Part shown: positions 6,647 through 14,423 of the stretch, piece after piece
Layout: every line of letters begins with the position of its first letter
Numbering within the stretch: the first letter of the stretch is position 1
NCBI GenBank assembly: GCA_003445035.1
Contig: DLVV01000425.1
Coordinates: 26,280-49,106, forward strand
Length of the DNA: 22,827 bases
Origin: Planctomycetaceae bacterium
GTDB lineage: Bacteria; Planctomycetota; Planctomycetia; Planctomycetales; Planctomycetaceae
Direction of reading: 5' to 3'
Notes under the pieces: generated by a model
The model's database searches: none
Seen by the model: only the letters and a program-made list of their open reading frames with translations
What the model was told of the DNA's origin: nothing
Made by a program: the position numbers and the translations under genes

Positions 6647-9088
6647 TCAGTCGGCAACACTCTGCTTGAGGATCTCGTCATAGATCGTCCGAGCCTTGTC
6701 GTAGGCCGCCTTGGCCGCCGGCTGTTCGCCGTCCCGGATCCGCCCCTTCTTCTGGTTCCAGCAGACATCGACCGCCTTGCGACACCAGCGGGCGCTCCGC
6801 CGACTGGCCCGGATCGGCTTCTCGTCGACCTCGACAAACACCGGGTTGGTGTGCACCGAAGGGAAGATCCTCACCGCAACCCAGCTGGAATGTTCCAACT
6901 CGATCTCGAACGACAGGGATCTCGTCTTGCCGTCAGCCTGGATTTCCTTTCGCGCCACCGGGTACCCGTTGACGATCACTTCCACGGGTACCTTGCGACT
7001 GTCTCCGATCCGGGATCGCTCGACGTGCCAGTAGGGTTTCTGGTCGAGGCGTCGGCCGCGGATCGACTCGGTCACGTCGGTCGGTTTCGGCTCCAGTCGC
7101 GCGGCAACATCAAACCGGACCTTGACCTCTCCGGGCCTGTTGAGATCCAGTTGGCTGATGGCCTTGTCCGACCCCGGCTCACCGACGGCCACATCGTCAA
7201 CCCGGAAGTCGAAAATGTGTGACCGGCCGTCACCGCAGTAACTGCGGCCGTCACGGACACCGGCAATCCAGTTGTCGAAGGTCAGCGGTTGATCCTTGTC
7301 GAGTTTCACGTAGATCCGTCCCAGGCCGACCTTGTCGCCGTAGATGCACGGGAAATCGGTCTCACCACTGATCCGCGAACGGAACCCACAATTGAGCGTG
7401 TGGTACCAGATGTTGAGTTCCCAGACACTGGGGGTGTCGACGGCGGAGATGAAATGGCAGACATCGTGGGCGACGGTCACGATGAACTCGTTGGCTCCGA
7501 TCCCGTCGAACGGTGGCATCGCGTAGTCGGGCAGCTTGTCGGCTGCCCGTCCCTTCCAACCAGTCGGCACGCGGCGATAGTTGACGAACTGCCGCTTACC
7601 CTCGGGCGTGTAGTCGGGCAGAGCCAGTCCCCAGCCACTGTGGCTGTAACCGACCACGCCCCCCTGCTGCTTGCCCCAGTCGAGCACCGGCAAGGTCCAA
7701 CTGGGCCATTCCTCGATCAACTTCGTTCCCGGATAATCGTCCTCCGAAAGTCGCAGCAGGCAGAGGTGTCCGGCGTGTGAACTGGGGAACCCACTGACCT
7801 CGACGTCGTACCGCATCAGGTACTGAGGCCGCGACAGTGCCGAGGTGCGACCCTCGAAGTACTGCTTCTGCGAATACCAGCAGGGCCCCCACGAGAGCAC
7901 ACAGCCAACGTTGAGATCTTCGCCGAGAATGTGTCGCATCATGTCGGCTGGTTTGACGCCTTCGGTGGGGCTGTCGTAATGCGCACAACCGGCGGCGTGG
8001 ACGTGGTGGTCACCGGAGAACCAGTGACGGGTGGCCGGATGGGTCCACCGGGTCAACCGGAAGTCGGCCTTGTGACTGACAACACCACCGGGGACCACCA
8101 GCTTGCGAGTCTGCACCACATACTCAGGACCCCGTGAGACCTCGACGCTGTATTCGCCTGGAGGCAAGTGCACGCTTTCGCCGTGGGCGCGGTAGATCTG
8201 GTTGTGGAAAAAGAAGTCCGGGGCCAGGCGACGGGCGGGGTTGGGATAGATGCGGCCGTGTCGATCGCGGATCACGAAGGCCGCGGTGGTCGGCTTTCCA
8301 TCGATGTCGTGGACCCCCAACGACACCTCCACAGCCGGCACGCAGGCGAACAACAACGCCACCTCGCTGCGGAACCCCAGATCCTGGGTGCCTTGCCCAA
8401 CGTGGAACGTCAACTTCGCCTCCCGGCGACCCACGTCCCGGCTGTACAGCTGCAGGATGCGGTATTCGAGCTCGAGTCCGGAAAGGGTGGGCTTGAGCGG
8501 TTGGCGGTTGAACAGCGCGATGTCCAGGAATCTCTGGCCAACGTCGGCCAGTTGGACCAGCTTGGAATTGGCCTGCGGCCGCTGCCGCGTTCCACGTCCT
8601 CGCATGTACACCGGCATCGCCTGGGGACTGTTCCCGGCCAACGCCGCCGTCACACCCGCCTCGTTGTGCACCTTGACCAGGAACGTCCGCCATCCCTGCT
8701 GGATGAGTTCCCGTTTCGCCGCACCCTCGGCCACTTTCACCCGGCTCTCGGCATTGATGTGCACTCCGACCAGACAGTAGCGGTCAAGGATCTCCTGGAT
8801 CCGGCGAACCGTGACACCCTGCTTCGGATCGGTGTAGGCCTTCCGCAACCGATCGAGGTCAGCCTTGGGCAACGGAGATCCCGCGTATTCGAGTGCCTCG
8901 ACCAGGCGCTTGGTCGCCGCGACCAGGGGCTGCCGCTCGACCTCGACCACCCGGGGAAGTTCTCCGCCCCGTGCCGTCACCGGGGCACACAACACCGCAG
9001 CGAGAACGACTCCCAGGGCCATTCGACCAGGTCGAGCAACGCCTATTGAACAGACCAGACGAAGAATGGCAGGAGCGAGAGGCGACAT
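6647..9088 (-). CDS. Secreted CehA/McbA-family PHP-domain metallohydrolase
   Basis: This 813-residue protein begins with a signal peptide (hydrophobic core about 23-37, likely cleavage after VTA near 39). Residues 40-345 are of unknown fold, ending in a beta-sandwich/carboxypeptidase-regulatory-like stretch (about 255-345). The PHP-type metal-dependent hydrolase domain starts at FSGDHHVHAAGC (358-368), followed by YSHSGWG (481-487) and SGETDFP (574-580), which supply metal ligands in CehA-type enzymes. A C-terminal beta-rich segment (about 640-755) and a basic helix close the protein. CehA and McbA are carbaryl hydrolases, but most relatives are uncharacterised, so the substrate is unknown; phosphoester or ester hydrolysis outside the cytoplasm is a guess. 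The start is set by AGGAG 9 nt upstream of ATG 9088. The frame runs open to 9343, but that part overlaps the upstream adaptor gene and lacks a signal sequence. Confidence 0.85.
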   Translation of the reverse strand: MSPLAPAILRLVCSIGVARPGRMALGVVLAAVLCAPVTARGGELPRVVEVERQPLVAATKRLVEALEYAGSPLPKADLDRLRKAYTDPKQGVTVRRIQEILDRYCLVGVHINAESRVKVAEGAAKRELIQQGWRTFLVKVHNEAGVTAALAGNSPQAMPVYMRGRGTRQRPQANSKLVQLADVGQRFLDIALFNRQPLKPTLSGLELEYRILQLYSRDVGRREAKLTFHVGQGTQDLGFRSEVALLFACVPAVEVSLGVHDIDGKPTTAAFVIRDRHGRIYPNPARRLAPDFFFHNQIYRAHGESVHLPPGEYSVEVSRGPEYVVQTRKLVVPGGVVSHKADFRLTRWTHPATRHWFSGDHHVHAAGCAHYDSPTEGVKPADMMRHILGEDLNVGCVLSWGPCWYSQKQYFEGRTSALSRPQYLMRYDVEVSGFPSSHAGHLCLLRLSEDDYPGTKLIEEWPSWTLPVLDWGKQQGGVVGYSHSGWGLALPDYTPEGKRQFVNYRRVPTGWKGRAADKLPDYAMPPFDGIGANEFIVTVAHDVCHFISAVDTPSVWELNIWYHTLNCGFRSRISGETDFPCIYGDKVGLGRIYVKLDKDQPLTFDNWIAGVRDGRSYCGDGRSHIFDFRVDDVAVGEPGSDKAISQLDLNRPGEVKVRFDVAARLEPKPTDVTESIRGRRLDQKPYWHVERSRIGDSRKVPVEVIVNGYPVARKEIQADGKTRSLSFEIELEHSSWVAVRIFPSVHTNPVFVEVDEKPIRASRRSARWCRKAVDVCWNQKKGRIRDGEQPAAKAAYDKARTIYDEILKQSVAD

Positions 9089-9097
9089 GACAGCGGT

Positions 9098-9102
9098 CTC
9101 CT
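9098..9102 (-). promoter_or_regulatory. Ribosome binding site that fixes the PHP-protein start
   Basis: AGGAG on the minus strand sits 9 nt upstream of ATG 9088. It decides between this start, directly before the signal peptide, and longer in-frame starts up to 9343. Confidence 0.7.
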
Positions 9103-9131
9103 GGAGGCACAGCAAGTGGATGCGGCACTCA

Positions 9132-9159
9132 TTGTGCGACTCTGCCGATGCGACTGCAA
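9132..9159 (-). promoter_or_regulatory. Weak promoter candidate for the PHP-protein gene
   Basis: On the minus strand TTGCAG is followed after 17 nt by CACAAT and then G, about 40 nt upstream of the start. The spacing is right but both hexamers are weak, so readthrough from the upstream adaptor gene (103-nt gap) may be the main source of transcript. Confidence 0.28.
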
Positions 9160-9191
9160 GCATCGCGCCGACGTCGACCGAAGCGGGAAAC

Positions 9192-10658
9192 TCAGTCGAT
9201 GGCCTGTCCGGGCTCCGATGCATCGGCCGGCGGGTCGGTCCGCCGCAACACGCTGACTCCCTGGGCCGACAGTTCATTATCGAGCGTACGAACGGCGTCG
9301 CCGTCGGGAACACGGACCAGCGATTCGTCGGCGAGCACATCAAGGTTGGTCAGCACCACCAACTCCCCCTTCCTCAAGACACCCGGATCGACAAGTGCCA
9401 GCGTCTGGAAGGTCCGGATCTTCTCGGCGGGCAACCGTCGGCGTTCGATCCCGCGGGCCCGCATCGCCGATTCGTCCTGGGCACGGGAAGCGACAGCCAC
9501 CACTTGCCCGGTCATCACCCAGACGAACTGTTGCCCGTCGGCGTCGACGGCGATCGCATCGCGGGGGATCACGATCGCCTGATCGAGTTCCTCTCCGGCG
9601 ATCCTGGCATGCACAAACGTGCCCGGCACCAGTGGCCGCGACTGCCGTTGGTTCTCGACGATGATGAACGCCCGACCGGTCCGGGTCCGCTCGTCGACCT
9701 CCGGTGCCAACCTCGCCACCCGGCCGGTCCAGGTGGAGGATCCCGTTGCCTCGCCAGCCAGTTCCACTCCAGGCACGCGACCCGAGTCCAGCATGCGTCG
9801 CACGCGCTGGTAGTCGGTCACCGTCAGTGAAACAGGGATCTCGATCCGGCTGTCATCGACCAGCCGCACCAGGGGCTCGCCGACACGCACAAACTGCCCC
9901 TGCTCAACATGCACCTCACCCAGCACCCCGCTGAAAGGCGCCTGGATCGTGGCATGGCCAAGATCGAGGCGGGTGAGAGCGAGGTCGGCCTCGTGCACCG
10001 CCTTCCGCTTGAGCAACTTCTGCCTCTCCAGCGGAAGCAGCTCCTTTTGGTTCTCCAACGCAATCACCTGGTCATCGTAACGGCGGAGTTCCAGCGTGGC
10101 CTTGGTCACGTCACTCTCGGTCGCCACGGCCTTGGCCTGCAATCCGCGAATCCGCTCGTACTCCTTGCGATAGATGGCCAGGTCCTGGCGTGCCTTCTCG
10201 AGCAATCGACGATTGTTCTGGACGTCCTGGGCTTGGCGAGCCAGGTCCGCGGTGTCCTCGTCGAGCCGTCTCTGGACCTGCGTCACCTTCTGCTGGTAGG
10301 CCTGGGGATCGATCTCCACCAGGACCACCGGTCGTGACTCTGACTGTTGCGGTGGAATCCGGAGGCCGACTCGCAGTTGGGGATGCACCGAGACGATTTC
10401 GCCGGCAACCTGAGCGGCCAGCACCACCTGGTGATCACTGCGGGCGGTGCCAAAAGCGGTCATGACCTCCTGCAACGGCTGGGGTTCGACCCGGTAGAGG
10501 TCCACCTGGTAGACCCTGAGTTGCTCCTTGCGGCTGGGAGGCTGGCTGCGAAGCGACGCGAGGTAATACAGGCTTCCGAAACCCGCGCCCAGCAGCAGGC
10601 TGACCATCACGCTCGATATCACGGTCCGTCGGACCCAGGAAGATGTCTGCTCGGTCAT
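9192..10658 (-). CDS. HlyD/AcrA-like efflux adaptor (membrane-fusion protein)
   Basis: This 488-residue periplasmic adaptor has one N-terminal anchor helix (about 11-33). The RND-adaptor order follows: a half lipoyl domain (QVVLAAQVAGEIVSV), a long coiled-coil hairpin (about 120-225, with ESDVTKATLEL in the return helix), the second half lipoyl (ATIQAPFSGVLGEVHVEQGQFV), a beta-barrel (DSRIEIPVSLTV to GTFVHARIAGEEL) and a membrane-proximal domain (IVIPRDAI). Such proteins link an inner-membrane pump to an outer-membrane duct. GGAG lies 5 nt upstream of ATG 10658, supporting this start. No pump or outer-membrane factor follows it; downstream is the secreted PHP protein. The closest pump is the MMPL protein at 11573-14326 on the same strand, but it is separated by an oppositely oriented gene. 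It differs clearly from the adaptor at 3359-4894, so it is not a recent duplicate. Confidence 0.92.
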   Translation of the reverse strand: MTEQTSSWVRRTVISSVMVSLLLGAGFGSLYYLASLRSQPPSRKEQLRVYQVDLYRVEPQPLQEVMTAFGTARSDHQVVLAAQVAGEIVSVHPQLRVGLRIPPQQSESRPVVLVEIDPQAYQQKVTQVQRRLDEDTADLARQAQDVQNNRRLLEKARQDLAIYRKEYERIRGLQAKAVATESDVTKATLELRRYDDQVIALENQKELLPLERQKLLKRKAVHEADLALTRLDLGHATIQAPFSGVLGEVHVEQGQFVRVGEPLVRLVDDSRIEIPVSLTVTDYQRVRRMLDSGRVPGVELAGEATGSSTWTGRVARLAPEVDERTRTGRAFIIVENQRQSRPLVPGTFVHARIAGEELDQAIVIPRDAIAVDADGQQFVWVMTGQVVAVASRAQDESAMRARGIERRRLPAEKIRTFQTLALVDPGVLRKGELVVLTNLDVLADESLVRVPDGDAVRTLDNELSAQGVSVLRRTDPPADASEPGQAID

Positions 10659-10730
10659 CGTCGCTCCAACGCTCTCCGGCCGCCGTCTCCGATCGTGACC
10701 GTCCGATCTCGCCAGAAGGTCTCGACAGGT

Positions 10731-10761
10731 CCGACAACCAGCCCGAACAACCTGCTAACAT
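10731..10761 (+). promoter_or_regulatory. Promoter candidate for the dioxygenase gene
   Basis: CTAACATG (10755-10762) contains a TAACAT -10-like hexamer, with CCGACA 19 nt upstream as a weak -35. It lies about 62 nt before the GTG start. Support comes mainly from its similarity to the CTANNATG elements before other genes of this window. Confidence 0.3.
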
Positions 10762-10800
10762 GAGCGACCGAGCCGCCGCCGGATCGGATCTCAATTCCTC

Positions 10801-10830
10801 ATTGTAGAGACTGCCAACACCCCGTGACGA
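10801..10830 (-). promoter_or_regulatory. Promoter candidate for the efflux adaptor gene
   Basis: On the minus strand TCGTCA (10830 to 10825) is followed after 18 nt by TACAAT (10806 to 10801) within CTACAATG. The -10 matches TATAAT at five of six positions. It lies about 140 nt upstream of ATG 10658 and overlaps the start of the divergent dioxygenase gene. Confidence 0.42.
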
Positions 10831-11675
10831 GGCCTTTGGGACCCTCCGGAAAGTGCTTCGGGCAGAAACACGTGGACACCGAAACCCGACAACTGACGTC
10901 CGAGGAACAAGAGACATTCCGCCGCCACGGATTTGTCATCATCCGTGGGCTGGCGTCCGAGGAAACCTGTGCCGGGCTGCAGGATGTGATCCGCCGGGAA
11001 GTCGGAGAACTCGGAGGCCCGATCGAATACGAGGCCGACCTCGGTTATCCCGGAGCCCCTTCCCACCGAACCGACTCCGGCGGCGAAACGACCCGGCGAC
11101 TGCAACAGGCGATTGACCGGCATCCCCTGTTTGCCGATTGGGCCACCGATCGCGACCTGGTCGCCTGTCTCTCCAGCCTCCTGGGCCCCGACCTCGTCCT
11201 GCCACTGGCTCACCACAACTGCGTGATGACCAAGCAACCGAAGTACTCGAGCCGCACCGGCTGGCACCAGGACTTCCGATACTGGTCGTTCTCCAGACCC
11301 GAACTGGTCAGCGCCTGGCTGGCCCTGGGGCCGGAAACGGCCGAAAACGGGTCGCTGGAACTGATCCCCGGCAGCCACGCCATGACGCTCGACTCCGAAC
11401 GGTTCGACCAACGGCAGTTCTTCCGCGAGGATCTCTCCGCCAACCAGGACCTGATCGGCACCCGCCAACCGGTCGCGCTCCAGCGGGGGGACGTCCTGCT
11501 GTTCCACTGCCTGTCGCTGCACTCGGCGGGCACCAACCAGACTGACACGACCAAGTTCTCGGTCGTGTTCACCTACCGATCGGCTGACAATCCGCCGTCG
11601 CCCGGAAGCCGCTCCGCTTCGCTCTCCGGAATTCCGCTGGCCGCACCACCGGACACATCCTCCGGACCACTCTGA
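10824..11675 (+). CDS. Phytanoyl-CoA dioxygenase (PhyH) family protein
   Basis: This is a 283-residue Fe(II)/2-oxoglutarate-dependent oxygenase of the PhyH family, probably cytoplasmic. The family hydroxylates varied small molecules and the substrate here is unknown. The N-terminal LTSEEQETFRRHGFVIIRGL (24-43) is typical of the family. The iron ligands are visible: H148 and D150 in TGWHQDFRYW, and H233 in LSLHSAGTN. R252 in VVFTYR fits the 2-oxoglutarate-binding arginine. The start is GTG; an in-frame GTG at 10872 would remove 16 residues and also fits the family. The last 34 residues after R252 are rich in S, P and G, look disordered, and overlap the 3' end of the convergent MMPL gene by 103 nt. 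The gene stands alone on the plus strand between minus-strand genes. Confidence 0.88.
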   Translation: MTRPLGPSGKCFGQKHVDTETRQLTSEEQETFRRHGFVIIRGLASEETCAGLQDVIRREVGELGGPIEYEADLGYPGAPSHRTDSGGETTRRLQQAIDRHPLFADWATDRDLVACLSSLLGPDLVLPLAHHNCVMTKQPKYSSRTGWHQDFRYWSFSRPELVSAWLALGPETAENGSLELIPGSHAMTLDSERFDQRQFFREDLSANQDLIGTRQPVALQRGDVLLFHCLSLHSAGTNQTDTTKFSVVFTYRSADNPPSPGSRSASLSGIPLAAPPDTSSGPL

Positions 11676-14326
11676 TTCCATCGGCGGCTCAGGGGTCCCA
11701 GTCGGCCCCGGTACAGCAGGATCAACCAGGCCGGAACCAGGATCGGCATCACAACCATCGTGTCCAGCAGCACGCCGAAGGCCAGCGCGAAGCCCAGTTG
11801 CTGCATGCCGACCAGCGAACCGGACAGCAGGGACGAGAACGTGCCGGCCATGATGACGCCACAACCGGCAATGATGCTGCCGGTCTTCTTCAACGCCTCC
11901 ACCACGCCTCCGACCAACCCGTGCTCGAGTTGCTCCTCCTCGATCCGTGTCATCAGGAAGATGTTGTAGTCCTCTCCGACGGCGATCAGGATCGTGAACA
12001 GGAACATCGGCACCTTCCAGTCCAACCCACCAAATTCGTCGGGATCTCCCACCACGTGTTCGAAGACCACGAATGTCACGCCCAGCGCGGCGAAGTAACT
12101 GAAGAAGACCCCGATGATCAGGTACAGCGAAATTCCCGGACGACGCAACAGCACCAGCAGAATCGCGTAGACTCCGATCAGGACCAGCACGTCGATGCGA
12201 ATCTGATCCGAATCGGTCACGTCCTTCAGATCGCGAATGCTGGCCGTCGATCCGATCGAGAGCAGGCTGGTGCGTTGATCTGCCGGTGCTCCCTCGACGG
12301 ATGTCCCGGCTTCCCCTGGCTCGTCTTCGGTGTCACTGGACTCCGGATCGACAGCCGGACGACTGGTCGCGATGAAGCCGAGAACATGATTCTCGAGATC
12401 GCTGATTTGCTGGATACTGTCGCGTGAGAACGGGTCCTCATCGAAGACCACGTCGACTCGTGTGACCCAGGCCTCGGGTTCGACCGGTTCGTCTTCCTCC
12501 TCGCCGCCGATCTCCGAGGTCGGGACGTCCAGTTCCGCGACGTAGTGTTGCCGAATCCGCTGTCGCCGAATCCGACGTTCGATTCGGCTTCCGGTCAATC
12601 CGCTGCCTCCGTCGAGGCCGTAGGGGTGCGTGAAACTGCGAACATCGGCCAGCTTCAATTCCTCCCGTTTCTGCTCGAGGAACCCCGTCAGCCTTTCGAT
12701 GAACTCGCGTCCGTCGGAGGAGGCGAAATCGAGCGAGTCGTTTTCCAGCAGCAAGGTGACAGGACCGGCGTTGCCGGCCGGAAAATGCTTCTGGACCTCG
12801 GCCGCCCCACGCACACTGGGATTGTCCTGGGGAAGTTCGGAGAGCAACCCGTAACTGAGCGACGTGTAGTGCCATGCACCCCACGCAGCAAAGGGGGCCA
12901 TCAACAGCACGCTGCCGAGCCAGATCGTACCGGGGAACCGGACCAGCACCGTGGCCAGCCAGTCCCATCCGGCCTGCACGGGGTTGCTGCGGATCCAGCG
13001 TCCGATCGGATCATCGGTTGCCACCCACCCGGCTCTACCGCCACCACCGGCACCGGGACGACGTGGCCAGAACGCCCAGCGATCGGCCAGCCTCAACAGC
13101 GTCGGTGTGAACGTCAATGCCGCAGCCAGCACGACAGCCAGGCCAAAGGCGATCCCCACGCCGGCCTGCCGGAACTTGCCGAACTGGGCGAAGACCATCA
13201 TTCCGATCCCACACATCACGGTGCCGGCACTGGCCGTCAGTGCGGCTCCCACCCGCGAGAGCGCCTGTTCGAGTGCCACGACGACCGAAGACGTGGCGTC
13301 CGCCTCGGTCGTCTGCGTATCCAGTTCCTCGCGATATCTGGCGATCAGAAAAAAGCAATAATCCACTCCGGCCCCGTAACACAACACCGTCACATAGACT
13401 TCGATCCCCCGGAACAGATCCACGACACCCCACTGGGCGCCCAACTGCAGCAGGCTCATCGCAATCTGAACGGCCACCACGACAGTCACCAGCGGGATCA
13501 CCGCAACCACCGGTGCCCGATAGAGCACCACCAGCAGGATCACCACCAGGACGACCGTCCAGAACTCCGTTGCTTCGGCACTGTCATCGCTGGCCCGCAG
13601 CATGTCGCGACCGACCGTCGCCTCGCCACTGGTCGCCACCCCCAACCGCTGCTGGATGACGCGAGGATTCAATCCGGCCTCCTCCCATGCGGGCAGGTCA
13701 CGTGACCAGATCGTTCCCACCGCCTGGCCGACCTCGTTGCGGATCAATCGCTCGATCGCCTCGATCGTCTTGCGGTTCTCCCGATTGAGGAACTCCGTGG
13801 TCAACTCGACAATCACCAGCGACGCCCGACCGTCTCGACTCTCCAGCAGCTTGCCGATCTTCCGGTCACGGAAAGTGCGAACGTCATTGATCAGCGAGGG
13901 CACCCTCCTCGACTTGCTCTTCCCCGATCCTTCCTCCCCTTCCTCCCCTTCCTCAACGCCATCCTCGTCGTCGCCTTCGTCCTCCCCCGCCTTGGCCAAG
14001 CCTCCCATCGACTCGGCCAATGAGACAATCTCCGGGGCCAACACTTCGTCGATGAACCGCCGATCGTCGTCGTTGAGCCGATCGTCGTCGGCCTTGCAGT
14101 TGACCACGATCACCACGCGGCTGGGCACCGTCTCGCCCCAGGCTCGCTCGAAGAGCCCCTCGCCCTGTCGGCTCGGCGAGTCGGCTGGCAGAAACGCGAA
14201 TTCGCCCGAGGTGACTACGTCGTCAAGCTTCGGAGCCGCCCAGGAACTGGCCAGCAGCAGCAGCACCCAGCCGGCCAGCCACGCGGGCCAGAAGCGCACA
14301 ACGACAGCGGCCAGCCGAGCAAACAT
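11573..14326 (-). CDS. MMPL-family RND transporter
   Basis: This 917-residue inner-membrane pump shows the duplicated RND layout. One anchor helix (about 12-30), a periplasmic loop (31-255) and a five-helix block (about 256-410) form the first half; a second anchor (about 463-483), a loop (484-710) and another helix block (711-872) form the second. Each half carries an acidic residue in its proton-relay helix region: D322 in YGAGVDYCFF and E786-D787 in AVGEDYNIF. MMPL proteins export lipids, hopanoids or other hydrophobic compounds driven by proton flow; the substrate here is unknown. The loops carry acidic inserts (115-133, 608-618 and 660-672), the first encoded by a 9-bp tandem repeat. The C-terminal 34 residues look disordered and overlap the phyH gene antisense. 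The gene follows nnrD by 93 nt but has its own good promoter. Confidence 0.93.
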   Translation of the reverse strand: MFARLAAVVVRFWPAWLAGWVLLLLASSWAAPKLDDVVTSGEFAFLPADSPSRQGEGLFERAWGETVPSRVVIVVNCKADDDRLNDDDRRFIDEVLAPEIVSLAESMGGLAKAGEDEGDDEDGVEEGEEGEEGSGKSKSRRVPSLINDVRTFRDRKIGKLLESRDGRASLVIVELTTEFLNRENRKTIEAIERLIRNEVGQAVGTIWSRDLPAWEEAGLNPRVIQQRLGVATSGEATVGRDMLRASDDSAEATEFWTVVLVVILLVVLYRAPVVAVIPLVTVVVAVQIAMSLLQLGAQWGVVDLFRGIEVYVTVLCYGAGVDYCFFLIARYREELDTQTTEADATSSVVVALEQALSRVGAALTASAGTVMCGIGMMVFAQFGKFRQAGVGIAFGLAVVLAAALTFTPTLLRLADRWAFWPRRPGAGGGGRAGWVATDDPIGRWIRSNPVQAGWDWLATVLVRFPGTIWLGSVLLMAPFAAWGAWHYTSLSYGLLSELPQDNPSVRGAAEVQKHFPAGNAGPVTLLLENDSLDFASSDGREFIERLTGFLEQKREELKLADVRSFTHPYGLDGGSGLTGSRIERRIRRQRIRQHYVAELDVPTSEIGGEEEDEPVEPEAWVTRVDVVFDEDPFSRDSIQQISDLENHVLGFIATSRPAVDPESSDTEDEPGEAGTSVEGAPADQRTSLLSIGSTASIRDLKDVTDSDQIRIDVLVLIGVYAILLVLLRRPGISLYLIIGVFFSYFAALGVTFVVFEHVVGDPDEFGGLDWKVPMFLFTILIAVGEDYNIFLMTRIEEEQLEHGLVGGVVEALKKTGSIIAGCGVIMAGTFSSLLSGSLVGMQQLGFALAFGVLLDTMVVMPILVPAWLILLYRGRLGPLSRRWNQSGPEDVSGGAASGIPESEAERLPGDGGLSADR
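13931..13954. repeat. 9-bp tandem repeat within the MMPL gene
   Basis: The unit TTCCTCCCC is repeated 2.7 times without mismatch. On the coding (minus) strand it gives repeated Glu-Glu-Gly in the first periplasmic loop of the pump. Because the unit is a multiple of three, copy-number changes would keep the frame. Confidence 0.75.
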
Positions 14327-14393
14327 ATTTCAGGACCACCCGTGGAGTGCATCAACCGAAGACATGAGGAGACCCTCCGGTCGCAAACCGGCC

Positions 14394-14423
14394 ATGATAG
14401 GGAGAGCCAATTCCGACAGTCAA
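14394..14423 (-). promoter_or_regulatory. Sigma-70-type promoter for the MMPL gene
   Basis: On the minus strand TTGACT (14423 to 14418) and TATCAT (14399 to 14394) are separated by 18 nt; each hexamer matches the consensus at five of six positions. The -35 overlaps the nnrD stop codon. The predicted start of transcription is near 14387, giving a leader of about 60 nt. A small CCGGT-loop-ACCGG hairpin (14377-14391) lies around the predicted start. This is the best promoter match seen in the window. Confidence 0.6.

Noticed and set aside
9089..9343. N-terminal extension of the PHP-protein gene to ATG 9343
   Set aside because: It would overlap the end of the upstream adaptor gene and bury the signal peptide; AGGAG before ATG 9088 decides.
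12545..13705. 386-residue open frame on the plus strand
   Set aside because: It is antisense to the MMPL gene; low-complexity H/Q/R-rich sequence with no recognisable domain.
14377..14391. CCGGT-ACCGG hairpin after nnrD as a terminator
   Set aside because: A 5-bp stem without a T-tract that lies at the predicted MMPL transcription start; too weak to call.
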